A DNA stretch of 64,000 bases from Meloidogyne chitwoodi (lineage: Eukaryota > Nematoda > Chromadorea > Rhabditida > Meloidogynidae). The stretch lies in contig JACZZP010000011.1 in the NCBI GenBank assembly GCA_015183035.1, forward strand, positions 310,001 through 374,000, written 5' to 3'. A program made the translations under genes and the position numbers. The notes beneath the pieces are model-generated. The model was not told the DNA's origin and made no database searches. It worked only from the letters and a program-made list of their open reading frames with translations. Each line of letters starts with the position of its first letter. Positions within the stretch are counted from its first letter, which is position 1. Shown here piece after piece: positions 1 to 11,526 of this stretch.

Positions 1-181
1 TTTGACAAACAACGCGAGATTTTTCCAATAAATCTGTAAAGAAAAATATTTTTTGAAAAATGAGAGAATTCTTGACATTCTATATAAAAATTAAATTTTT
101 CAAAATTTTCAAAATGTCAAATGACAATTGGTCAAATTGACATTTGGTCACAACCCCCAAATAAACTCAAAAAATACTCAC

Positions 182-2203
182 AACAGTCAATACATGCTGA
201 TTTTAATCTTCCACCATTTTCAAATTCAAGCCTAATAAATTTTCCTAAGCGAGAACTGTTATCATTATGAATTGTTTGTGCATTCCCAAAAGCTTCTAAA
301 ACAGTGCCTGCTGCTAAAAGTGCAGAATCTATGCTTTTTCTTGAGACATTTTCTTCTATTATTTTTTGAGAAGAATAATTTCCAGAAACATCAATTAAAT
401 ATTCAATTATTCTTCTTGTATTTTCTGTTTTGCCAGCACCACTTTCTCCACTAAAAAAAGGAATTTTCTTTTTTTGCGGACTGTCCGCAAAAAAATTTTT
501 TGTCCGCAAAAATATTTTTCAATTAAAAACCTTTAAAATCTCTTACGTTATCAAAATTGACTGAGAAGTAGATGAAAGCGAAGAACATATTCCATCAAAA
601 GCACTCTGCGCAACGAAGAAAACATGAGGGGGTAATTCAGTCGAAGTAGTGCATGCCTTGGCGTAAAGATTCCGCATTTCTTTTGAATAAAGACCTGAAA
701 GATCCTTCCATGGATTTACTACAACGCAGAATAGGCCAGAAAATGTCTTTGAAAAATTTAAAATTTAATTTTAAATTTTAAAGTTATTTTCCGGTTAATC
801 CATCCTACAGCTTTTTTAAACAAAAGGTTAAATTGACTGACTTGAAAAAGCTGTAAGAACGATTTTTTCTTTTTTTAATTATTTACATGAATTAAGTTTA
901 AAGAATATCTTTTTCTTATACATTCCAAAACTGAAGGTTCATTTAATTCGCTTAATTGTGTCATATCCGAGCAAAGATGTGAAACACTTGTTTGATGTAA
1001 ACTTTGCCGGGGAACGATGCATATTTGCTGTAAAAAATTTGAAAAATTTTTTAAGATATTTATTAGTTTGTAAAATTAGACTTTTTTGTTATTTTATATT
1101 TTTTACAATAATATTTATAATTTAATTCTCAAAAATATTCATTTTTATATTTTATAATAACGTTAAAAAAAAGAAATATAGTTTTTGCTTATTTTAGCAA
1201 CTTAAATAAACCTTTTAATAAATAAAAATGCAAAAAGAAAAACAACTTTAAAATATTATAACAGCTGTTTAAATAAATTTTTTGCATCTTTAAGTAATTA
1301 AATTCTTTTAAAAAAAATTCTTGGACAAAAAGGGCAGGAAAAACATAAAATAAAAAAATGTTTTTCATTAAACTTATGTTTTTTAAAGCCACACAACTTA
1401 AAGTGAATGGAATGTTGTTGGAACGCCGTATCTTTTTACACAATTTTAATTTTAAAAAAATAAATAAAAGAGACAGCAAAGTAGTCTCTCTATTTTTCTC
1501 TTTTACTCTAATTCTCTCTTTATTTAACACACTATTTCGCGATTAGTCGGCTCGCGACTAGTTGGGCTGTTACCGGAATGAAAGAAAGACTTAAAAATTA
1601 CTTTACAAATTGAGTAAAAAATTTAAATATTTTTTAAAAATTTTTTTACCTTTTTTTCAACATTTCCACATTCTTTTGCTTCTCTTTCACTTCCAAAGTT
1701 ATCAATTATTTCAACAGAAACATTATTTTGTTCATTATTTCCAATCTCATTTTCATAAATTCGACAAAATTTAAAAGCCTTTTCTTTATCAAATATCCAA
1801 AATGCATTATTCCCAAATTGAAGAGTAATGGCTGATTCACGTTCAAATTCATCTTGGGGTGCTTCTATTAACCTTAAAATTTAATTAATTTAATAAATTG
1901 ACAAAAAATAAATTCACATTCTCAGGGTTATCTAGAGAAAATAAAAGTTTATTATTACCTTTGTAGTTTTTCATCTAACAATATTTCCTTAACAGTAGAG
2001 CCTATTGAATTGTTACAATCTTTTTTATTTTGTTGTTCACAACTTTCAGTAATTTTCATTAAATTTAAGTCTTCAATGTCCTCTTCTTCGTCATATTCTT
2101 CGTAAATATATTCATACTCTTCTTCATCCATTTCTTCATCTTCAATTTCCTCGTCAGAAGTTGGCACATTTTGAGCAGCAACAATTGAAGCCAAATAACT
2201 CAT
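182..2203 (-). CDS. Myosin heavy chain, N-terminal part of the motor (partial)
   Basis: Actin-based motor ATPase; only the N-terminal exons are in the window and the gene continues beyond position 1. Five exons can be chained: about 1959-2203, 1650-1872, 887-1027, 547-746 and 182-450. The first exon starts MSYLASIV and carries a very acidic stretch rich in E, D and Y. The next exon resembles the myosin N-terminal region. Exon 3 has [18 protein letters not shown] and exon 4 has [13 protein letters not shown], both classic motor sequences. Exon 5 has the P-loop [11 protein letters not shown] and switch [11 protein letters not shown]. The motor therefore looks catalytically intact so far. The acidic extension is not typical of muscle myosin II. 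The best guess is a class II or related unconventional myosin; the class cannot be fixed without the tail. The intron at 451-546 carries a copy of the GTCCGCAA repeat. Confidence 0.88.
478..520. repeat. GTCCGCAA repeat end inside a myosin intron
   Basis: The motif GTCCGCAAAAA occurs twice close together with an inverted TGCGGAC, inside the intron just before the P-loop exon. It matches the termini of the MITE family seen complete at 46721-46902. It is probably a solo or degenerate end. Confidence 0.5.
1476..1572. repeat. Dispersed CTCTAATTCTCTC / CGCGACTA repeat
   Basis: Contains CTCTAATTCTCTCTTTATTT, then ACTATTTCGC and CGCGACTAGTTGGG. Related copies lie at about 3055-3115 and 16911-16992, with a weaker one at 42480-42540. 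All are in introns or between genes. The nature of the repeat is not known. Confidence 0.55.
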
Positions 2204-3175
2204 TTTTACTGCAAAAAAAGAGTTTTTTAATAAAAATCAGAAAAATATGTGTAAAAATTGGAAAATTCTGATTAATTAAAATTAATAATAAAATATTTTA
2301 TATTTATATTGGTCAAAAATTTTTAAAGTAAAAAAAAATTGTATTAAAATATTATATATTTTGATTAATTGGATAACATTTTAAAAAGTAAAAAACAACA
2401 GAGGAAAAAGGAAAGAAAATAGCCGGAAGTGTTTAATAAATAAATTGGTAGAAAAGAAAAAAAGAAGATTAATTGATTAAATATAGAAGAAAATATTGTG
2501 TTTAATAAAAGTACTATTTGATCTATTTTTAATTTTACAAAGTTCAAGTTTTTTTTTGAAATTTTTGGCAAAAAAAAATAAATAAAAAAATACAAAAAAT
2601 TTATCTCTCGAAAGATGCGATTAAGTGGCCTATGAAGAAATAAAGTTTCATTCAAAAGTGGATGAGAAAAGTGGCTTCGCGAATAAATAGGTCGCACTCT
2701 CCAAAAATTAAAATTAATTCAAAATTAAAAAATTAAAATTTCGGAGATAATTTTAACACAAAATATTGGTTAATGTATAACATTTTAACTAAAATAAGAA
2801 ACGTTTTTTTCATCAAATAAAATATATCTTTTCACTTAATGATTTACTTTAACACACACAACTGCTGTTTTGACGTGCCCTCACCCTTTTGCCACTATAC
2901 TACTACGCCCTCTCTCAAATAAAAGGGTTGGGTGGGCTTTTAGGTAAGTAAAATAATGCAAGTGCAAAATATATATCATTCGCAGAAAGAAAAAAAATAA
3001 AAAAAAAATTTGGAGAATATTTGAAAAGAGGAAAGGGACACGTCCAAGTAGTCGCAGGCCTAGCAAGTAGTCTCTTGTTCTCTTTTTATCTCTAATTCTC
3101 TCTTTATTTAAAATTATATTTCTACTTTTTTAATTTCTATTTTTAACATTTTTTAATTTAATTTTTTTGATTTCA
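2204..3175. other. Intergenic region between myosin and the CCDC51-like gene
   Basis: Very A+T-rich sequence separating two divergently transcribed genes. Open frames here have low-complexity F/L/K composition and no splice or domain support. A copy of the dispersed CTCTAATTCTCTC repeat sits at about 3055-3115. Nothing else is recognised. Confidence 0.5.
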
Positions 3176-4649
3176 ATGAGATTATCCAAATCCTATTTTA
3201 TCAGAATATCAAGAAATCTGCAGACAACAGCACAAATACAGCCAAAAGATGATAATTCTTTAAATAAAGCTTTTTCTAAAATTGTGACCTATTATGAACA
3301 ATTTATTGGTTTATCTGAAGTTCATAAAGCTAGAAATGAAGTTAATCAGGTTTTTTATTTATATTTAAATTTAATTTTTTTTCACAATTTTAGTGTGAAG
3401 GAAATTTATTTAAAGCCCAACAGGCTAGAAGAGAAAAACAAGGAGAAATTAAAGTTTTACAGAACAGATTGAAAGATATACATAGTGAAATTGACCGAAC
3501 ACTTAGAGGAGAAGACAAGTTTTTTTTCTTAATTTTTAAATATTAATTTTTAAAATAAAATAAAAAAGATATCTACGTTTAATTACGGAAGAACATTCAA
3601 CAATGAAACAAGAACGGGAAATGCTGAATATTTATGAAGAATTGGAAAGTAGAGAAAGAGAAGCTTTTAATGTTTTGTCTAATAAGGTTTTTTTTAATTT
3701 AATGTTTTAAGGAACAAATTTTTAAGAAATTAAAGTTAAATTTGTTTTTTGGTTTAATCATTTGCGGACAAAACTTGCGGACACATCCAAAAATTGTTTT
3801 AAAAAATTCCTAAATTTAAGGTCAGAGTTAGTCACGAACGTGAACGCGAAAGAGAAGAGAGAACAAAATATTGGTCACTTACTGGATCTCTAGTTGGTGC
3901 TCTTTTAGGCATTATAGGCACAACAATAGCCACCGAATTAAGAATGCGTCATATTCGTGAAATGATTCCTTCTGGACAAGAAATTAGGCCTTTAATTGAT
4001 GAAATGGTTCAAATGGTTAGAGGAGGTCAAGGACAGGTTTTTTCTTTTTAATTTTGGGTAAAATATTTTTTAGATTTTAAAGGTTTCCGAATTTCTCGAA
4101 ACTTTGAAAAATTTGTTCAAATTGGAATCTCCATTACTTTTGCAGTCAAAAAATAAATTTGTTGAAAATAATGTGGATACGAATGGAAATGATTTGGATA
4201 AGATATTGGTAGGACTGAAAGAACAGGTTTTTTTTTTAATTTAAAAATTAATTTTTGGATTTTTGATAAATTTTTTTTTCAAAATAATTAATTGAATGAC
4301 TCCCTTTATATCCCCAATTTTATTTAAAAAATAAATAGAATTTTAAATTATATTTTTTCAGAATTCTGCAATTTCTGATCAAATGACCGAATTAAAACGT
4401 TTAATAAAATTACAATTTGAAAACCCCGAAAATAAAGAAGGAAGCAATTTTGTTTATATTGGTGATTCAATGGAAACTTTGCTTGAACAAACTGAGAGAA
4501 ATATTGAAGCAAAAATGAAATTGCAAACTTTAGCTTTTGTTGTTGGGTTAGATTTAATAAATTTAATTTTTATAATTTTATTTTTTAGGTCTTATGCAGT
4601 TATAGCAATAACTTTACCATTAATTTATTATCTATTTCCTAGTAGATAA
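3176..4649 (+). CDS. Mitochondrial potassium channel MITOK (CCDC51)-like protein
   Basis: Coiled-coil inner mitochondrial membrane protein; human CCDC51 forms the pore of the mitochondrial ATP-sensitive potassium channel. Exons: 3176-3349, 3394-3518, 3569-3686, 3821-4036, 4074-4226 and 4362-4649. The last exon probably contains one more intron, about 4545-4588, because removing it gives a cleaner C-terminal membrane segment. The sequence shows a basic N-terminus fitting a mitochondrial presequence, long charged coiled coils, then the family signature REERTKYWSLTGSLVGALLG at the first membrane span, followed by a charged region and a second hydrophobic segment ending YYLFPSR. The start was placed at the ATG at 3176; the TTG nine bases upstream is not a plausible start. 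A GTCCGCAA-type repeat end lies in the intron near 3770. Confidence 0.8.
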
Positions 4650-5197
4650 TTTTTAAATTTTGTTGTGCTTGTACGTTTTTTGTTTTTTCTTAATAAATTT
4701 TTAATTATTTTTTCATTATTTTACTGAATAAATATAAAATAAATTTTTCCAATTTTTGTAAATTAAAACACAATTGAAATCATAAAAATTGAATTTTTTT
4801 ATTTTTAAATATTTAAGAACAATGTGAAAGACAAATATATTTAAAAAACACTTTCTCATAAAATGGCATTCTAATTTTTAAGAAAAGATAGTGGAAGGAA
4901 GTAAAAGAAATTTTAATCATTTTTTATAATCTGAGAAAAAAAGAGTTTTATTTATATAGGTGGTAATATTAATTTTTTGTATATTTTCTGAGATATATAT
5001 ATATGGATATAAAAAATTTTTAGAGAGTTTAGTTAAAAAATTCTGGAGAATAAAGTAAAAAAAACCTTTATACAATTTTTAAAATTTTTTTACTTAAAAG
5101 ATTTTATTAGACTGCCATTTTATTTATTTGATAAATAATACATTAAATGTCTTATAAAAAATATCTCAATTTTTATCAAATTTAAAGAGATTATAAT
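4650..5197. other. A+T-rich intergenic region
   Basis: More than 80 percent A+T by eye, with no open frame or splice chain that looks coding. It lies between the converging ends of the CCDC51-like gene and the zinc-finger gene, so it should hold both 3' ends. Confidence 0.5.
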
Positions 5198-6191
5198 TTA
5201 TTTATTAAATGTATGCGTAATACCTTGATGTACCGCCAATTTAGTTATTGTGTCGAAACTTAAATGACAAAAGTCACATTTCAACTCTTTCTCACACATT
5301 CCTGTTAAAATTAAATATATACTCAGATATTAAATAATTTACATAATTAAGCTTAAAATTAATTTTTGTTATTTTTAGAATCACTAAATTGAAATGAAAA
5401 TAAATATTTTTTCTAATGATCACTAGGGATGCTCGGGATTCGAAATTTACCGAGACTCAGAACCAAGATCGAGAACTGAGACTCAAAAAAACCGAGAAAT
5501 TTATCGGTTCGAAAGCCGAGACCGAGAATCTCGAGCATCCCTAATGATCACATACTTTTGTGACTTGGATCAGCACCAAAAAAAGCAGTAGAAGTTGAAC
5601 TGCTGCTTTGACCAGCACTTAAAACAGTCGTTGGTGCTTTAGTTTTTTCTATACTGTTTATTGTTTGAGTAAGTAATTCTTCTGCTTGGTCATATTTTTT
5701 GAGTTGTTTTAATTCATTTATTTCTTTATTTACTTTTCCTAATAACAAATCTATCTTCTCTTCAGACTTTTTTTCCTCATTGTTAAGCTAAAAAATAAAA
5801 AAATTTTAGAAATTTTTTTATTTTAGTTTTTTTTATATCTAACCACACATTTGAGTCTCAGAAATTTATATTAATATTAATTAAGATCAACTAATTATTT
5901 AAAAAATATATTGAATTCATTATTAAATTTTATCAAAAAATAAAATTCTAATAAATGAAAAGGGGGGAGTCTTTTCCTTTTGCGCCTAAAAATTTTTTAT
6001 TCAATCTTTATCCGCAACTTTTATGAAAAAATATATAAAAATTATTAATTTTTATATACTTTCAAAAATAAATAATTTAAAAAAAATTGTAGATAACATT
6101 TTTTTAAGTTTTCTTGAAATACGAAAAAAATACCCAAAATAATTTATTTAAAAAATTCTTACTTTAGGTGCGAATCTTTTCATATTAAAGT
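5198..6191 (-). CDS. Small coiled-coil protein with one C2H2 zinc finger
   Basis: Unrecognised small gene, about 115 residues. Proposed exons are about 6168-6191 (MKRFAPK), 5556-5793 and 5198-5301. The middle exon encodes a charged helix (KEINELKQLKKYDQAEELL) followed by a Ser/Thr-rich linker. It is spliced at a good GTATGT donor at 5555 to the last exon, which encodes KCDFCHLSFDTITKLAVHQ and then GITH, a classical C-x2-C-x12-H-x4-H zinc finger. If the donor is ignored, the middle exon runs into a TGA six bases later. The 120-bp hAT-type MITE at 5424-5543 sits in this intron just after the donor. A similar linker-plus-finger layout occurs at 13985-14883. The function is unknown. The first exon is the least certain part. 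Confidence 0.55.
5424..5543. mobile_element. hAT-type MITE, 120 bp
   Basis: Terminal inverted repeats TAGGGATGCTCGGGATTC and GAATCTCGAGCATCCCTA, flanked by perfect 8-bp direct repeats ATGATCAC at 5416-5423 and 5544-5551. An 8-bp target duplication and TAGGG-type ends are diagnostic of hAT non-autonomous elements. The interior is itself largely palindromic (CCGAGA / TCTCGG blocks). No coding capacity. Confidence 0.9.
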
Positions 6192-6535
6192 CAAAAATTT
6201 CAGATATTTAATATTCAGAAAATTATAAATAAATAATTTATATATTTAGTTGTTTTTAAATTTATTTATTTATTTTATTAAAAATTAATAAATAATTTTT
6301 AATAAATTAAGGGGAGAAATGTTTTTATTTATTTTTAAGGAAAAATAATCTCTCTTTAAATAAAAATTAGAATGACTTGGGCATTTTTCCCATAAATTAA
6401 CTTTTGTATTTAACTCTTACAGTTACAAAGAACACAAAAATTAAAACATATTTAAATATATATATATTTTGCTTCATTTTTAAATTTATTTTAAAAATTG
6501 TCCAAAATTTATTTTAATATTTTTATCCCATCCCT

Positions 6536-7112
6536 ATTTTGGTACTTGTACCCTTATTGCCCACCCCTCCTTCTTCAATGCCGCCCCTCATTTTATTGCG
6601 CCGAAAAAATACTCTAGACTGCCTTTGATTGAATTGCCCCAAGAAAGTTTTGATGTGTAAAGCGTTTTAACTTATATTTTATGCCTACCTTTAAATTTAT
6701 ATTAGGAGTGTTTAATTATTTCTCTATTTTTGGACCTATGGCCGGTTGGTCTTCGAATAAACTTAGAGTTATTCATTGAAATTTACTTTAATGTGAGATC
6801 TCCATTGATCGACAAAATACCATCCGACCGAAATACTTACACACATTAGAGAGTAAATTTCAATGATTTGATTCAAGTTTGTGCCAAGACCAACCAGCCA
6901 TGGGCCCAGAATTAATAAGTGATAAAACACTACCAATAGATCCAAGTTTGAAGTGTTTCCAGCAAACTTCAATCTTTCATAACTTTTCTTACACATAAAA
7001 CTTTCTTGGGGCAATTCAATCAAAGGCAGTCTAGAATATTTTTTCGGCGCAATAAAATGAGGCGCGGCAATGAAGGAGGGGTGGGCAATAAGGGTACAAG
7101 TACCCTTATTTT
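6536..7112. mobile_element. Large palindromic (foldback) MITE
   Basis: Two arms of more than 100 bp in inverted orientation: GGTACTTGTACCCTTATTGC from 6541, and its complement ending GGGTACAAGTACC near 7106. The arms also match through GCGCCGAAAAAATA and GATTGAATTGCCCCAAGAAA. The core contains GGCCGGTTGGTCTTCG and an inverted relative. The core is related to the interior of the element at 35330-35595. The open frame read across it (6769-7023, minus) is a by-product of the palindrome. Target duplication not resolved. Confidence 0.8.
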
Positions 7113-7348
7113 AGTTTTATTCTTAATTTATCTATTTTTAAGTAATTCTCATTATACATATATTGGATAAAAGCACATTCTTAAGCCTATTTATTAGAGT
7201 ATGTTTAATAACGAGAGTTAAATTAACTTTTATGCTAATCAAAAAAAAAAACAGAAAGATCTTAAGACTCAAATGGGTGGACTCAATCAAAAAATTATTA
7301 AATAAAAAATTATTTTTTAATATTTAAAAAAATATTATATTTATCAAG

Positions 7349-7463
7349 CACTGTTTTCGTGACCGGGTTTCGGTCATGACCAAAAATGACCTGACCTGAC
7401 CGAAATTTTTGGTCAGGTCAGGTCATTTTGGTGACCGGGAAAAGGCCGGTCACGCAAACACTG
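7349..7463. mobile_element. hAT-type MITE, 115 bp
   Basis: Perfect 8-bp flanking duplications TTATCAAG at 7341-7348 and 7464-7471. The ends CACTGTTTTCGTGACCGG and CCGGTCACGCAAACACTG are imperfect inverted repeats. The interior is a palindrome of GACCTGACC and GGTCAGGTC. Non-coding. Confidence 0.88.
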
Positions 7464-7483
7464 TTATCAAGGGGTAAGTATTA

Positions 7484-8043
7484 AGTGTAATAATAATAAT
7501 TAAAAAAAAAAGAATTCCTTACTTTCATTTTTTTTAAATCTTCTCCAATAAATATGTTAACTACACCAGAAGATATTAATAATTTTTTAACATAATTATA
7601 CCAATATTTTAAAAGTTGATTATTAATTATTATTGGCATTTTGTCCATTTTATTTAAACTTAAATTGAAATTTTTTTAAATATAATATTATTTTTCAATT
7701 TATTTAATTAATTTTTTTAATATTTTAGAATTGACTCCCTTATAAGTACACTCAAATGCCTATGAGTGTACTTATATCGAAAGTGTGTCTTTAAATCACT
7801 TTTTGGTTTGAAAAACTAAGGTTTGGAAGGGTCAATTGATGTGTAACTTTTGTATATCCAAAAGGTGTCCTTATAACGAGAGTCTCTCAATTATAATTTA
7901 ATTAATTAATTACCACATTTGTTCTAAATCAATTAAAGAAATATTAGTTGATTTAAATAAATTAAAAAGTAATTCTATTGGTATTGGTTTTGATTGTTTT
8001 TTTAATTTTTTTATTAAAATATTATTATTTTGTTGTTGTTCCA
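7484..8043 (-). CDS. Hypothetical small protein
   Basis: Two exons can be joined. The first, about 7913-8043, begins MEQQQNNNILIKKL and contains KPIPIELLFNLFKSTN. The second, from about 7658 down, contains MPIIINNQLLKYWYNYVKK. The intron between them keeps the frame. The protein either ends at a stop near 7484 or is spliced at the GTAAGG at about 7518 to an exon not found. The PIPIELLFNLF stretch vaguely recalls an F-box helix, but the match is too short to assign. Function unknown. The DNA just downstream holds two MITEs, so the 3' end may be disrupted. Confidence 0.4.
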
Positions 8044-8169
8044 TTTTAATTACTAATTAATTTTAATAATATTAATTAATTCTTATTTGTTTTGGACATT
8101 TATTTGGTGATATATGTATGTAACAAAAATATTTTTATATAATTTTCTTTTTTTCAGCCATTAAAATGA

Positions 8170-8263
8170 ATCAATAGAAAAAGGGATTGTCTATTTCTTC
8201 AGATAAATGTCAAGGTGTAAATCCACCCCAAATGATCGAAACTAATAAAAAAGATCAACACAC
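8170..8263. repeat. 94-bp near-identical repeat, copy 1
   Basis: Matches 14902-14995 in the same orientation with about two differences over 94 bases. It contains GGTGTAAATCCACC, which can form a small hairpin. It lies between genes and has no open frame. It could be a small RNA gene or a short retroposed repeat; nothing in the sequence decides which. Confidence 0.7.
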
Positions 8264-8645
8264 ACTCTCGACTTTTTCCTTGACTTATATTTTTCTCCTT
8301 TTCTTATAAAAAGAACTAAATAAATTTGAAAGAATTAATTCAAGAACATGCAATTGTACCCTTGATTCTCGTTATAAGGACATCTAAATATGTATACGAA
8401 CAATATTTTTATAAAGACATTTTCGAGACAATCTTTTTTATTGTCCCATAGTACTTCATAGGTAAATTTACTTTTTAATTACTGTAAATACTTCAATTAA
8501 AGCCCTTTTGCTTATTTTTTGTTTTCTAAAATAAATTTTTAGATTTATTATTTTTACATCACATTTTTATTTCTAAATAAATAAAATAAAATTTTTCCAA
8601 ATTTGTAAATATATAAAATATTTTTGTTTTTTTTTCTTTATCTCA

Positions 8646-11523
8646 TTATTTAATAAAAACGTGGTCAATAGCCTTTTGTAACATTTCATCAACAATATTT
8701 TCAACTAAGGCACTTTCTACTTTTTCTTCTTTTTCATTTCTTTCCTCATAATCTTCTTCACCTTTTCCTTCTCCTCTTAAAGGAAAATTACTACTAGAAA
8801 TATTCATTAGTAAAGGTGAAGTAGTCCCTGCAGTTGTAGTAGTAGAACTGCCAATATTAGGAATTGAGTGAATAATTCCAAACGAAACTCTGCGACCACG
8901 ATTTCTTTAAAAATTGGAAAAATAAAAAAGTAAAAATATTTTTTTTATTATTTTCTAGCATTTTTAAATTGTAAAAAACAGTTTTTGTTTAAAGAAAAAT
9001 TGTTTTCTCTCAATGGGATTCGAACCCATGACTAATGATTGTTGAAGACTAGAGCTTTAGCCACTACACCAAGAATGAACTTAAATAGATGTGTTTTATT
9101 TTAGCTTATATTAATTTTTAAATGTTTAAAAAATCATTTATTTACTTGTATCCACTTGTTTGTCCCTCTACATTCAAACAATGATGTGGTTGTGGGGAAG
9201 ATGAAAGGGAAGAAAATAGCTGTTCAGTCTTTGAGTCAAACGAAGGAACACAAGAAGGAGAACGATCAACACGCTTTTTCTCTGTCAGTATTCTTGGGGA
9301 TTGTACGCGAGAATCGCCTAGAGATGTAGCAGAAGTTGCTGGTTCATCAGAATTTGAAGAAGAAAGAAGTAATGGGGAAAGGGGACTAACATTGCCTTGA
9401 TTTTGAAAATTGTCTTCTTGCTGTTGTTTTGGCAGAGGGAATTGATCTGCAGTAAAATCTGCCATTTTTGTAGGGCGAAAATCTGTTAAAATTTTATTTT
9501 TTTTTTAAATTTTTTTCACGATGTATATACTTGGAAAACATTGATCCAAATTGAGAGAATAAATCTGCTCCTGATCTGCTTTAAAACGCACATTTTTTAT
9601 TCGTTGTATTGAACTAAGAGTTTGGATTGCATCTAAGGAACGGGCAGTTAATTTTTGAGCACCCTCTGGACAATTAAAAAAACACTCTCCGACAAACACA
9701 AGGCTTAACTGAAAGTTTGTTCAAAATAAATTATATTAATGGTTAAAGATCAAATTTTTACATTGAATGGAAGAGTTTTGTAGCTTTCAATATCAGAAAT
9801 TAAGGGCTGAAAAATTCGCACTAAAAAAGGCCAAACCCTTTTTAATGGAAAAGAGGGAGTGCTTTCAAGACCATTTTCAACTTGTTGTTTATCTCTTCTT
9901 TCTTGCAATTCTTCTTCTAATGCCTCTTCGATATCTATGCGGCCAGAAAGTTCAATTACATTGGGTTCTCCTTGAAGACGAATGAGAGTGATTTTTACCT
10001 GAATTTTTAAAAATTTTAAGTTAAATTTGTTTAAAAATATTTTTTTTTTGAAAATTTGGGATATTCCAATTAAATTTTAAACCAAATCGAACTGTTATAT
10101 TATTCTCTTTACCCTTTAAAGTAGATGTTCCTTTCACACCATAAAGTAGGCTGGAAGGAAAAAATTCCTAAACATTTTTTCAACTTTTTCTTATTTTTAT
10201 TCTTCTCTATTTTTATACTTACAAGTTCATCAGCTCTTAGTAAAACTCCATTATTCCATTCATATTTATAAGTCCATTCAAATTGTTCCTTAGCCATACT
10301 TATCCAATTGCGGAAAAGCCATTCGGAAATTGTTCCTTTTGGAAAGATAAATTTAAAAGTAATTTGAACATCTGATTCTCGAGGATAATTTGTCCAATGT
10401 AAAGCCTGAATATGTATTCAAAAATTATTTTTTAAATAAAAATAGTCAAACCGGTGCTTTTGTAAATAATTGGGGTTGACCAATCAATTCGTTTTCTTGG
10501 TCAAAAGAATCCAAAATTTTAAATCCTGAATCATCAAAATGAAAGAATTTGTTTATTTGAGTCTGTAAAAAAAGAATATTTTTTTTTTAAATATTTAAAA
10601 ATTACCATAAATTCAGGTTCATCAAAATAAGCTAGAGCACAACACAAATCACCAATTTCTTTTGACTCTTCCATCCATTTATTTGTCCTTTCCGATTGTT
10701 CTTTTAATGCATCACTTTCTCCAAAACGTCTAAAAAAGTTTAAAATAATTAAAAATAAAAAAAACCTAAATCTATCCAATTGACAATTACCCCATTGTTC
10801 AGTCCACTTTCTCCTTATAGTATCCATTTGATTACGAAGGCATAATTCATCATCATCAGAATGTTCTTTCTTTGCAATTAATATTTTCATAATTGGTTCT
10901 TCTTTTCCATTATTAATTTTTGAAAATGATCCACGCTGAAAGATGGATTAATTCTGATTTATTGCTGATTTATTTTGAATTAATTTTACTTAATTCTGAT
11001 TTATTTCTGACTTAATTCTGAAATAATTCTAACTTAATTCTGATTTAATTCTTATCTATTTCTGATTTAATTCTGATTTATTTTTGATTTAATTCTGAAT
11101 AAATTCTGATTTAATTCTGATTTAATTCTTATCTATTTCTGACTTAATTCTGATTTAATTCTGAATAAATTCTGACATTTTTAATATATTTTTTATTAAA
11201 ATTCTGATTTATTAATTTTTCTATTCACCAACCATAGCAAGTGAAAGCCTAAATAAATCAGAAAATGCTTGTATTGACGCCTGACTTTCCTCAAAACTTC
11301 TTTTTCCAATTAAAATCATCCAATTTTTACAAAATTCAAAATTTTCATTTTTATTTTCTTCTTTTTCAGGTTTATTTTTTGTAGAAAATAATTGTGTTGT
11401 TAAAACATCATTATTATTTATTAAATTTGCATTATTTATTTGGCCTAGTAAAAGACTACGAGCTTTGGCTGGGGAGGAAATGGGGTTTTCAGTGTGTTGA
11501 GGCTTTGGAATATTTTGAGACAT
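8646..11523 (-). CDS. Unrecognised multi-exon protein
   Basis: Long exon chain on the minus strand. It starts MSQNIPKPQHTENPISS (11523), then a helical segment ending SDLFRLSLAM. An intron full of ATTCTGAT repeats follows, then RGSFSKINNG, DTIRRKWTEQWGNCQLDR, LCCALAYFDEPEFM, FIFPKGTISEWLFRNW, WNNGVLLRADEL, a beta-rich stretch KGKENNITVKITLIRL, RVWPFLVRIFQPL, VFVGECFFNCPEGAQ, and a Ser-rich, acidic C-terminus ending IDHVFIK. The FPKGTISEW..NGVLLR pattern faintly recalls the COR region of ROCO proteins, but no GTPase or kinase is visible, so no name is given. The intron before the last exon (about 8908-9150) contains a tRNA-like sequence on the same strand. Individual exon borders are approximate. 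Confidence 0.6.
9003..9080 (-). tRNA. tRNA-like sequence (probable pseudogene or SINE head)
   Basis: Read on the minus strand it has a box A-like TGGTGTAGTGG and a perfect box B GGTTCGAATCC. The T-arm is well formed (ATGGG/CCCAT) and the acceptor stem is nearly complete (TTCATTC with GAGAGAA). The anticodon arm gives an eleven-base loop, so a functional tRNA is doubtful. It lies in an intron of the unrecognised gene 8646-11523. Confidence 0.4.
10935..11220. repeat. ATTCTGATTTA degenerate tandem array in an intron
   Basis: About 25 degenerate copies of AATTCTGATTTA or TTCTGACTTA fill an intron of the unrecognised gene. The same motif fills introns at 28300-28530 and 31540-31795. Confidence 0.75.
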
Positions 11524-11526
11524 CAC

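Noticed and set aside
272..454. Plus-strand open frame over the myosin exon
   Set aside because: Shadow of the conserved minus-strand myosin motor exon.
2365..3066. Two minus-strand frames rich in F, L and K
   Set aside because: Low-complexity A+T sequence with no splice partners or domain.
5548..5555. TGA taken as the end of the zinc-finger gene
   Set aside because: A strong GTATGT donor lies just before it and joins in frame to a real C2H2 exon; the TGA is intronic.
6769..7023. 84-codon minus-strand frame
   Set aside because: Falls in the palindromic MITE; the frame follows from the repeat.
8170..8263. Spliced-leader or SmY RNA gene
   Set aside because: No spliced-leader sequence and no clear Sm site were found.
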